From positions 100,617 through 164,616 of the forward strand of contig NZ_CBVJ010000027.1 in the NCBI RefSeq assembly GCF_000513275.1: a stretch of DNA of 64,000 nt, given 5' to 3'. Under the pieces are notes generated by a model. That model saw nothing but the letters and a program-made list of their open reading frames with translations. It was not told the DNA's origin and did not search any database. Numbering within the stretch: position 1 is the first letter of the stretch; each line of letters opens with the position of its first letter. The DNA is from Paenibacillus gorillae (GTDB taxonomy: Bacteria; Bacillota; Bacilli; Paenibacillales; Paenibacillaceae). This document shows positions 18,757-29,300 of the stretch, in pieces. Both the position numbers and the translations under genes were made by a program.

Positions 18757-19562
18757 AGGCATGGGGAATGATGCTGGCTCGGGCAGCCGTTGTGATCGGT
18801 CTGTATTTTGCATGGTTTTTCACGGCGACGACATTATTTTTCGATTACGTGTACCCCAGAAGCACCTGGTTTGAACAAAACACAGTAACCGTCATTATCT
18901 TAAATGATCTGGTGGGGTTGCCGCTCATGGTGCTGGCCTGGAGGTTCATATTCAAAGAAAACTTGTTTAAGGCAGCTAAGTTCCGCGTGATGAGCGGCAA
19001 ATCGGTGGCGATCGCTTTATGGATCGGACTTGGCGCCGGTCTGTTTACAGTCGCTTTCTCCCGGCTGCCCGCCATTGCTTCGGACGAGTATAAGTTCCGC
19101 GAATTGTTTGATTACCTAAATCGTGCGGAATGGTATGTATTTCTGATTTTCTTGATTCTCGGAAATATTTACAAGGAAACGTTGTTTAGAGGCATTTTGA
19201 TGAATACATTCAGACGCGTACTCCCGGTATGGACCGCAATTGTGATTCAGGGCGTGCTGTACGGAGCGTTATTTTTCTTCGGAGACATTCCGCTTTCGCT
19301 GTATGGTTTTCTCGGTGCCGTTATTTTTGCGCTGCTGTATGTTTGGTTTAAATCCATCTGGGCTCCAATTGCCGCGCAAGTTGCTTGTCAAGGCAGCCAG
19401 TACCTTCTGTGGCACTACGGGCCGGAGACGACAGACGTCAGCGTGATGTCCATCGTAATGGCAACGGCGGCCGCCATGATTACAATTGGCATATTCCTTG
19501 CGGTTAAGCATCGCTCTTCAATCTCTCCGCGGCCGCCTTCTGAGGCGGTGAAGTCGGCGTGA
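18753..19562 (+). CDS. CPBP-family membrane protein 2 (degenerate)
   Basis: 269 aa from ATG 18753, which overlaps the previous stop as ATGA; a longer reading from 18600 would lie inside gene 1. Multiple transmembrane segments. Motif 1 reads YKETLFRGILMNTFRR: the first Glu of EExxxR, the catalytic one in Rce1, is replaced by Lys. The second motif has no His (GVLYGALFF) and the third has Gln in place of His (IAAQVACQG). All three catalytic positions are therefore altered, although the fold signature RG(I/L)xxNxxRR is kept. The stop overlaps the GTG of gene 3. A non-enzymatic membrane role in the producer, such as self-protection, is likely but unproven. Confidence 0.83.
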   Translation: MKAWGMMLARAAVVIGLYFAWFFTATTLFFDYVYPRSTWFEQNTVTVIILNDLVGLPLMVLAWRFIFKENLFKAAKFRVMSGKSVAIALWIGLGAGLFTVAFSRLPAIASDEYKFRELFDYLNRAEWYVFLIFLILGNIYKETLFRGILMNTFRRVLPVWTAIVIQGVLYGALFFFGDIPLSLYGFLGAVIFALLYVWFKSIWAPIAAQVACQGSQYLLWHYGPETTDVSVMSIVMATAAAMITIGIFLAVKHRSSISPRPPSEAVKSA

Positions 19563-20362
19563 AGGGATTAAGGATAGCGGGAAACAGCCTCTTATATTTG
19601 GTCATTTATGCAGCGATTGTGATGCTTGTAAATCAAGTGCTTTATAACTGGATCAGCGACCCCGGGCTGAAAGACTGGATTGAAAGCAATTCAGGCATTG
19701 TGCTGATAGTATCCAATATTATAGTGCTGGGACTCTATCTTCCGCTGCTGCGCTGGCAAAAAATTACGTTAAGGGACTTGGGCTTTTCTCCTGCCCGCAG
19801 CGGATCGATGCTGCTCTCCGCAGGAACGGGGGTCTGGCTGGGCCTGTTCATCGCTTCGTTTACCCGTCTCCCGTGGATTCAAACCGCTTTTCCAGCGATT
19901 TCGGATCTGGTCGCATTTGTAGCTGGCGGCAGCCTGATTATTTTTGTACTCGGCAGCTTGCTGCTAGGGTCTTTGCTGGAGGAATGGCTATTTAGAGGGA
20001 TGCTGTTCCATACGCTGCGTCAGCGTCTTTCGGTTCCGTGGACAGTTTTGCTCCAGGCCGTCATGTTCGGCGCGGTATTTATGAATGTGACGATTGGCGC
20101 ATTTGCAGCGTTGGGCGCGATTGTATACGGTGCCGTTCGTACCGGCTCTCGTTCGCTCTGGGGCTCGCTTGCGGCCCATCTGTGCAGCACAGGCACCTTG
20201 TATATCGTCCTGCAATGGGCAGGCGATTGGCAATCCGGTACGCTCGGATTAATAACTCTGGTCAGCGGACTTGGCATCGCGGTTCATGTGTCCCTTTTGC
20301 TGCGGAGAAATGGCGAAAGGGCGGGAATAGAACAGGTCGTCAGTGATTCTATTACTAGCTAG
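19559..20362 (+). CDS. CPBP-family membrane protein 3
   Basis: 267 aa. The GTG start overlaps the previous stop as GTGA. Multipass membrane protein with motif 1 LEEWLFRGMLFHTLRQ, a second motif lacking His (AVMFGAVFM), and a third motif that keeps His (LAAHLCSTGT) but has Thr where Asn is usual. It is the least damaged of the three paralogues, though still without the full Glu-Glu/His/His/Asn set of Rce1-like proteases. It lies 12 bases before the PKS/NRPS gene, so the trio is certainly in the biosynthetic operon. In lantibiotic and bacteriocin loci this family is linked to maturation or immunity. Confidence 0.85.
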   Translation: MKGLRIAGNSLLYLVIYAAIVMLVNQVLYNWISDPGLKDWIESNSGIVLIVSNIIVLGLYLPLLRWQKITLRDLGFSPARSGSMLLSAGTGVWLGLFIASFTRLPWIQTAFPAISDLVAFVAGGSLIIFVLGSLLLGSLLEEWLFRGMLFHTLRQRLSVPWTVLLQAVMFGAVFMNVTIGAFAALGAIVYGAVRTGSRSLWGSLAAHLCSTGTLYIVLQWAGDWQSGTLGLITLVSGLGIAVHVSLLLRRNGERAGIEQVVSDSITS

Positions 20363-20374
20363 GGGGAAGACGCC

Positions 20375-23300
20375 ATGTTTCAACTGGATTTGCTAGATTC
20401 CAAAAAAGAGACATTAAGGAAGAAGGAGCGGAGCGGGGGCTCCGTCTCCAATGTTTCCCTCAAGGATATTGCGATTATCGGGATATCTGCCAAGCTGCCG
20501 CGTGCAGAATCGCACGAGGCCTTCTGGGAGCTGCTGCGGAGCGGCCAAGATCTGATAGCCGGTTTTCCGGATTCCCGCAAGGAGGAATTGAAGCCGTATT
20601 TGCGTCGTATGGAGGCGCAATACGGCTCTGTCTCCTTTTTTGACGGGGCATATATTGAAGATATTTCAGGCTTTGATTATTCCTTTTTCCGGCTTTCTCC
20701 CAAGGAAGCCTCGCTAATGAGTCCGGCGCAGCGTTTATTCCTACAGACAGCCTGGGGAGCTCTTGAGAATGCGGGGTATGGGGGAAATGCGCTGCATGGT
20801 TCGCGCACTGGCGTCTTTATCGGCCATAACGGGGACGCTCTGCATGATTACAAACGGATGATTGAAGCACTGGACCCGGATGCCTTATCGATGGCGGCTC
20901 CCGGCAATCTGAGCTCCATGATACCGAGCCGTATTTCTTACTTGCTTAATTTGCGCGGCCCGGTGATCAGCGTCGATACCGCCTGTTCCTCCTCGCTGGT
21001 AGCGGTCCATCTTGCATGCCAATCGATCCGCAGCGGCGAATGCGAGACAGCGATAGCTGGCAGCGTCAAAGTTAATTTGCTGCCGCTGGATACGGGTATA
21101 AGGCTTGGTATTGAGTCCAGTGACAACAGAGCCAGAACGTTCGACGACTCGGCAGACGGAACAGGTATCGGCGAAGGCGTGATTGCGCTGATGCTGAAGC
21201 CGTTGGCCCGCGCGCAGGAGGACGGTGACCCGATTTATGCCGTCATCAAAGGCAGTGCCATGAATCAGGACGGCAGCTCGGTCGGCATTACCGCTCCTAA
21301 TGCTCTAGCACAGGAGGATGTTATTGCGCGCGCCTGGCAGGATGCGGACATTGATCCCGAGACGGTTACGTATATGGAGGCACACGGTACAGGAACTTCG
21401 CTTGGCGACCCTATCGAAATTGACGGGCTTACCCGCGCCTTCCGGCGATATACCGATAAACGGGGATTTTGTGCTATCGGCTCGCTGAAGACCAATATCG
21501 GTCATCTCGACCATGCTGCGGGTATTGCAGGGCTGCTCAAGGCAGTCCTGTCGCTTGCTCATAAGCAGCTTCCGCCAAGTCTTCATTACCGTTCACCGAA
21601 CCGCAACATCCCGTTTATAGATTCTCCTGTCTATGTCAATGACGAATTGACGCCATGGGAGACAGACGGCGAAGCAAGAAGATCTGGAGTTAGCGCGTTC
21701 GGTATGAGCGGGACGAATTGCCATGTGGTGCTGGAGGAGGCTCCTGACCGGATGCCATCAAGTCCATCGGACAGAGCAGAGCTGTTCTGCTTGTCCGCGC
21801 ATAGTATGACGGCGCTGGAGCGGCTCGTGCTGCAGATGCGGGACTGGACTGGGCAGCAGCATGGCGATGAACGCCATAGCCTCGCCGACCTCTGCTACAC
21901 CTTGGCTGTCGGGCGCGGAGTTCATCGGTATCGCCTGGCGATTGCGGTAACCAGCTTGGAAGAGCTTGTTCAGACCTTGAATGCCATCGTCGAGAACGGC
22001 CTTACCAATATTGTGTCGTCAAACGTCCGTTTTGGGACAGTGGATCAGGCAGTGGGTGGAAATAATCTTCCAGAAGAATTGGAAAATAAAGGGTTGAAAT
22101 TGGCCCAGCGTTACGTGGACGGAGACGAGATCAACTGGCAGGAGATTTATCGTGGACAGCGACGGCAGCGTCTGCCGCTCCCGACTTATCCGTTCGATTC
22201 TCACCGTTGCTGGGTGGAGGAAGCACGCGGCCGATCGGCGCTTCAAACACCGTTTGCCGCATGGAGCAGTGAATCGCTTACTGGGGATATTCCAGAGGAG
22301 CTTCAACGAGAAATGAACGAGACGTTTGCCAAATGGCAAGCAGCGCTGGAGCAGATTGGAGGAAAACCGAGTCCGCGGCGCGGTATTGCATTAACCGGAG
22401 AGCGCTCCGGCCTAGAATGGGAGCAGCGTATTGCAGATATCTGGGGAGAGCTGCTTGGTTATGACGAATTGCCAGTAAATGCCGACTTTTACGAGCTTGG
22501 CGGAGATTCCATTATTGCGCTCAAAATTGTAAATCGTCTTAGCGAGCTGACAGGTGTTCGCGTTCAGGCGGCCGATTTGCTCGGGCATAGTGGTCTGCCT
22601 TCGTTTACCGCCCTAATCGAGCAGCGGGTTAAGGAGAGCAGCGCGGCAACCCTGCTAATAACGAACGCCCGGCACGAAGAGCCTTACTCTTTGTCCGGCG
22701 CTCGGCTGGAGCCGATTCCAAAGGCAGAGCTGCAGGAGCACTATCCGGTGACATCCCCGCAGAAACGCATGTATTTGCAGCAGCAAGCGGTGCCGGATGA
22801 CCGCAGCTACAATTTGCCTGAATTGCTGCACTTGAACGGAGCTATTGATCCAGAGCGGCTGGAGGCTGTCCTGCAAGCCATTGTTGAGCGTCACGAGAGT
22901 CTTCGCACCACCTTCCATGTGATCGACGGGGAGATCAGGCAACGTATTCATCCTGCTATTCCTTTCCGCCTGATTACGATGGAGGTCGATGAAGATGCTG
23001 CGGACGGCGTACTGCAAAGCTTGTTCCAGCCGTTCAGCCTCGATACGGCCCCGCTGCTCCGCGCAGCCTTGCTGACGCTGGGCCCAGAGCGCCATATGCT
23101 GTTTCTTGATATGCATCATATTGCATCCGACGGGATGTCTGCGGGCATTCTTTTGTCTGATCTGATGACTTTATATCAGGGGGGTTCCTTGCCGCCCCTG
23201 TCGCTGCAGCACAAGGATTATGCAGTATGGCAAGAGGGCAGGCCGCTTTCCGGGAACGCCGAACGTTATTGGCGCGAGCAATGCCAGGGGGACTGGCCGA

Positions 23301-26300
23301 CGCTTGCGCTTCCTGCCGATACCAAGCGACCGCCTGTCAAAAGCAATCGCGGCGAAACGTTCGATGTGTACGTCGATTCCGGATTGGCTTCGGCTGTGCG
23401 CAGCCTTGCTGCCGAACGTGGCGTGACCCCGTTTATGGTTCTGCTATCGGCGTATTATACGTTCCTCGCGCACTATACCGGAGCCGACGATATTGCGGTC
23501 GGTACGCCGATTGCGGGACGGAACAGACGTGAGCTGGAAGCCATTACAGGCATGTTCACCGGTACGCTGGTGCTGCGCGCTTACCCGCGTGCCGACAAGT
23601 CTTTCAGCGCTTTTTTATCCGAGGTGAAAGAGATCACTACAGGTGCTTACGCCCACGCCGACTATCCATTCGAGGAAATCGCGCAGTGGGTAGACAGAAG
23701 GGACGCCAGCCGCAGCCCGCTATTTGATACGATGTTCATCATGCAGAACCTCGGCATACCAAACTCTTCGTCTGAAGGAATGTCCTATCGCCATCAGCGT
23801 TTTGAGCATGGTACGGCCAAATACGATTTAATGATTCAAGCGGTGGAGAATGGCGAGAAATTGCGGCTTGTTGTTGAATATAGCGCCGATTTGTTTCACC
23901 GTGAGACAGCCGAGCGGTTTATACGGCATTATGTACAGCTGCTGCGCAGCTTGACTCTCCGTCCCGACACTCTGCTTGGTGCTGCAGAAATGCTGACGGA
24001 GGAGGAGCGTCTTCATATGCGGGCGCTGGGGAGACGCGAAGCCGACTTTCCGCAGCCGCGCTGTCTGCATGATTGCTTCAAGGAACAGGCGGCGTCCGTT
24101 CCCGACCTGCCGGCCGTAGCCTGTGGCGGCGAATCCCTGACCTACCTTGAGCTGGATCGGCGAACCGATAAACTGGCGGGAACCTTACGCGCCAAAGGTG
24201 TGGGGAACGGCAGTGTAGTCGGAATCATGGCAGAGCGCTCCATCCCCATGCTGACTGCTATGCTCGCTGTTATGAAAGCCGGTGGCGCTTATATGCCCGT
24301 AGATCCGCATTATCCCGAGGAGCGTATTCTCTATATGCTTGAGGACAGCGGTGCAAGGCTGGTGTTCACGGACGGTGCGCGCCCCGAAGCCGCGGCTATA
24401 ATACCGCCTGCCTTGCAGGTACTGGATCTTGCGGATGAGACACTGTTCTTCGGAATAGACGATGCAGCTGCAACCGTACCTCAGTCTGCCGCCGATCCCA
24501 TGTATGTCATCTATACCTCCGGCTCTACAGGTCAACCGAAGGGCGTTATAGTGCCGCATAGCAGCTTCTACAATTTTGGACATTCGCTCCGGACGTTTTT
24601 TAATGGGCAATATGGTCCGGGAGACAGATGCCTCAGCCTGACTAATATCTCGTTTGATGTCAGTGTAGCAGAGCTGTTTATGCCGCTAATGTTCGGGGCT
24701 TGCACCGTGCTTTATCCGGAGCCGAAATTGCTTGATCCGCGGCAGATGGCTGAGGTGATTCAGAAAGAGCGGATTACATTCGCTTATTTGCCGCCGTCTC
24801 TGCTTAGAGAGGTAGCGCGGCTGCTCAAGGAATCGGCTGCCAAGATGACATTGGACAAAATGCTCGTTGGTGTGGAGCCGATTAAAGACGAAACGCTGGA
24901 ACTGTATACAAATCTCAATCCCAAGATTCAGATTATTAATGGCTATGGCCCGACAGAGGCGACGGTTTGCTCCAATATGTATGCCTATAAGCCAGGCGCT
25001 TATGGGGGCGGCTATGTGCCGATCGGCGGACCGATGCACAATGTCGACATTTATATATTTGGTTATGGCGGTCAGCTTGCCCCTATTGGTGCAACTGGTG
25101 AGCTGTACATTGCAGGAAGCGGTCTTGCCCATGGTTATGTGAACAAGCCGGAGATGACAGCCGAACGCTTTGTGCGGCATCCGTACAGTGAGGGAAGAGT
25201 CATGTATCGCACCGGCGATATCGCGAAGTGGCTGCCGGACGGAAACGTCATGTATGTGGACAGGGCTGATCAACAGGTAAAAATCAGAGGTGTGCGGATT
25301 GAAATGAATGAGATCCGCTCACAATTGTTGTCTCTTCCCGAAGTGGAGGATGCAGTTGTAGTTGTCCGTGAGGGTACAAACGGCGACAAGGAGCTGTGCG
25401 CCTATGTGGTCGCTTTAGAGAAGCTCTCTTCCCGGGAATGGCGAAGAAAGCTGAAGGACAAGCTGCCCGAGGCGATGATTCCAGCCTATATTGTGTCGAT
25501 TGACGAGATACCGTTGACGCCGAACGGGAAAGTAGACCGGCGCGCCCTGCCGGAGCCTGAGTTCGGGCAACGGGAACAGAGAAGTACAGAGCTGCCGCGA
25601 GACGAGCTGGAAGAGCGAATCGCCGCTATTTGGGAGGAAGTACTAGGCCAGTCGGCTGGGACATTCGGAATTCATGACGATTTCTTCGAGATTGGCGGCC
25701 ACTCGTTAAAGGCTGCCGTGCTGGCAGGCAAGCTGCAGCAGGCGACAGGCGCCGCAGTTCCGCTTAGCCTCATATTCGAGCTCACCTCCATTGCGGAAAT
25801 GGCAGCATGGCTGAAGGATCGCGACGGCGTTAATGGGGAAGGCAACCCCGCAGTTCACCCAATTCCGGAGGCAGAACACCGGGATTGGTACCCGATGTCA
25901 CGCGCTCAGCGCCGTCAATATATGATGCAGCTGCTGGCCGGAGAAGCCACAATGTATCATGTGCCATTCGTGCTCCGCTTGCAGGGCAAATTGGATGCTA
26001 TTCGGCTGGAGAATGCGTTTACAGCGCTTATCGGCCGTCACGAAAGCCTGCGGACAAGCTTCCATCTGAACAAGGACGAGTTCAGGCAAATGGTTCATCT
26101 GCCGTATGAATTCAAGCTGGAGGTTCTGGATCGCTCTATGTTAACCGGGGACGAAGAACTGCGGGAACTGCCTGACAGTACCTCGGTGACAAGGCTGATG
26201 AATCTTTTCCAGAGACCGTTCCAATTGGATAAGCCGGCACTATTGCGAGCAGGACTGCTGCAGCTGAATAAGGAGGATCATCTGCTGCTGCTTGATATTC

Positions 26301-29300
26301 ATCATATTATTACAGACGGCGTTTCCTCCGGGTTGTTAGTCAAAGAGCTGTCGCATCTGTATGCCGGACAGTCACTGCCGGAGCTTCGTGTTCAGTACAG
26401 TGATTATGCGGTGTGGCAAGAAATCGAATTTGCAAATAAAGCTTATGCGGAGCATGAACGTTACTGGATGAATGTTTTCGAAGGTAAGCTTCCTGTCCTG
26501 GAACTGCCGGGAGACCAGCCGCGTCCGTCTCTTCCGAGCTATAAGGGCCGCCGCCATTTGTTCCGCCTGGATGCAGCAACTACGGCAGAGGCGCGAAAGC
26601 TGGCTCGGGAAGCAAAGACGACGCTTTATACAGTGCTGCTTGGCACGTATGCCGCAATGCTGGCGAAATACAGCGGGCAGGCTGAAGTCATTGTAGGCAC
26701 CCCTGCGGCCGGAAGAGAACATGCCGATACACATGACATGATCGGTATGTTCGTCAATACACTGGCATTGCGGACCGAGCCTGCAAGGGATAAGACGGTA
26801 CGGGCTTATTTGACGGAGCTGCATAACCATGTCGTAGAGGCGCTTTCGCGCCAGTCCTATCCTTTCGAGGATCTGGTCGAAGGGTTGGGGGCAGATGGGG
26901 ACAGAAGCCGGAATCCTTTGTTTGACACCATGTTTATCTTGCAAAATATGGACCGGTCGGCGATGGAAGCCGGGGATGTCGTCTTTGTCGAAATTCCGTT
27001 CGAGTCAGGGACAAGCAAGTTCGACCTGACTCTGGAAGCGGTGGAGCGGGAATCTGAGATTGAGCTTCAACTCGAATATGCAACGGATTTATTTCATGAG
27101 GAAACCGCGCGCCGCATGGCAGGGAGCTATACCGTAGTCTTGCGGGAGATGTGCAAATCGCAGGACCGCACTTTAGGCGAGCTGGAACTGATGAGTGAAA
27201 GCGAGCGAGAACAATTGCTGGCTCTGTTGACCGGAGATGGCAGAACGGTCCAGGCAGCGAGTAGAGAGGGGAGCAATGGTGGGATGGAAATTCGGGCAGA
27301 AGAAGGCATGATGGACCAGCAAGAAAAAGCGCCAGCTTCCACGCAAGTCGCGCCAGAATGGACGGGTTTCGTGCAGGAGGTGGAGCGTCAGGCAGCACGC
27401 ACGCCAGATGCGGTGGCGATTCAATTCGGTGCCGAACAGATGACGTACGCTGAGCTCAATGAGCGTGCCAACCGGCTTGCCCATTCTTTGATGGCAAAGG
27501 GTGTGGGGAATGAGCGTATTGTTGCACTGATGGCGTCCCGCAGTCCGCAGCTGTTAGTCGGCATCTTGGGTATTCTGAAGGCTGGAGGCGCATATGTCGC
27601 CATTGACCCTGCTTACCCGAAAGAGAGAATTGACTGGATGCTTGAGGACTGCGGCGAAGCGCTTCTGCTGACGGAAAAAGCATATGCCGGACTCCTAACG
27701 AGCGCCGTTGCCGAGTTGTACCTGGATGATCCGGAGCTGTATGCATCGGACAGAGGCAACCCTGAGGTTGTCCATAGGCCAGAGCACTTGGCATATGTGC
27801 TGTATACGTCCGGATCGACAGGGCGTCCCAAGGGCGTAATGATCGAGCATCGGGGGCTGGCGCACTTCATCAGCGGATTCCGGAATCGAATTCCGTTTGA
27901 GAAGGGCCAGCGGATTCTGGCAATGGCATCGGTATCCTTTGATATTTTTGTCGTTGAAAATCTGCTTCCGCTGACGCTGGGTATGGCGATTGTACTTGCG
28001 AACGATGAGGAACGGAGCGATGCTGCCTTACTGCAAGGTCTGATCCATACGCACGGCGTTGATGTGCTGCAAATTACGCCGTCGCGTTTCAAATGGTGGA
28101 TGAATCAGCTGGGCAAAACGGACGGCCTTCAAGCCCTGCGCATATTGATGATCGGGGCGGAGCCGCTGACAGCTGATGTGCTAGGCAGGCTGCGCACCGC
28201 TACTGGCGCCAGATTATTTAATTTGTATGGACCAACGGAGACGACGGTGTGGACCTCCATCCGGGAGGTGACCGAAGGCGAGGACATTACCATTGGTACA
28301 CCGATTGAAGGCTCTGTCATGCTGGTGCTAGACGATGAAATGAAGCTGCAGCCAACAGGCGTGACTGGCGAAATTTGCATTGGCGGGCCAGGTGTCGGGC
28401 GAGGATATCTTAGCCATCCTGAATGGGATGTCGCTTTTGTGCCGAATCCGTATGCGCCAGGCAAAAGAATGTATCGCACAGGTGACCTTGGACGCAGGCT
28501 TGAAAATGGAGAGTTTGCTTATGCGGGGCGCCGCGATTTCCAAGTGAAAATCAGAGGGCACCGGATTGAAATTGGCGAAATTGAGCAGCTGCTGCTCCGT
28601 CATGAGCAAGTGAGGGAGACGGTCGTCACTGCGTTTCAGGAAGAGGACGGGGAATATGCGCTTTGCGCGTATGTCGTCATGATGCAAAACACGACAGCAG
28701 CCGATGTGGAGCAAGGCGGCGGTGCCGAGCTATCGGGTCAGTTGATCGCACAGCTGCGCGAATATTTGGGGGACAAGCTGCCTTCTTATATGGTTCCGGC
28801 CTTTATGATCGTTCTGAATGACATACCGCTTACACCAACGGGTAAAATCGACAGAAGGGCGCTGCCTGCACCGGGAGCTGCAGACTTAGGCACACGTGAG
28901 CTGGTTCCGCTATCGACGGATACGGAGCGAAAGCTGGCGGAGATATGGAAGGAACTGCTCGGTACAGATGTCATCAGCGCCAAGGACAGCTTTTTCGAGC
29001 TTGGCGGCCATTCCCTGAAAGCGGCGGGTATGGTCAGCCGAATTGCGGAACGCTTTGGCGTACAGATGCCGCTGCGTGATATTTTTATGAATCCTACACT
29101 TGAAGGTCTGGCGGGCCATCTGGACACTAGCGACACGATGGAGGCTACGCGAATTCCAAAGCAGCCGGAGCGCGAATATTACCCGATGTCCCGGGCGCAG
29201 CGTCGTCAATTTATGATGGGGATGATCTCGGGCGAGGCAAAAATGTACCATGTTCCGTTCGCCGTGCATATGCAAGGCAATCTCGATGTGGAGCGGCTGG

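Noticed and set aside
20375..22510. An AT domain hidden between KS and ACP
   Set aside because: The region after KS has only about 220 residues and goes directly to LPLPTYPF; no GHSxG is present.
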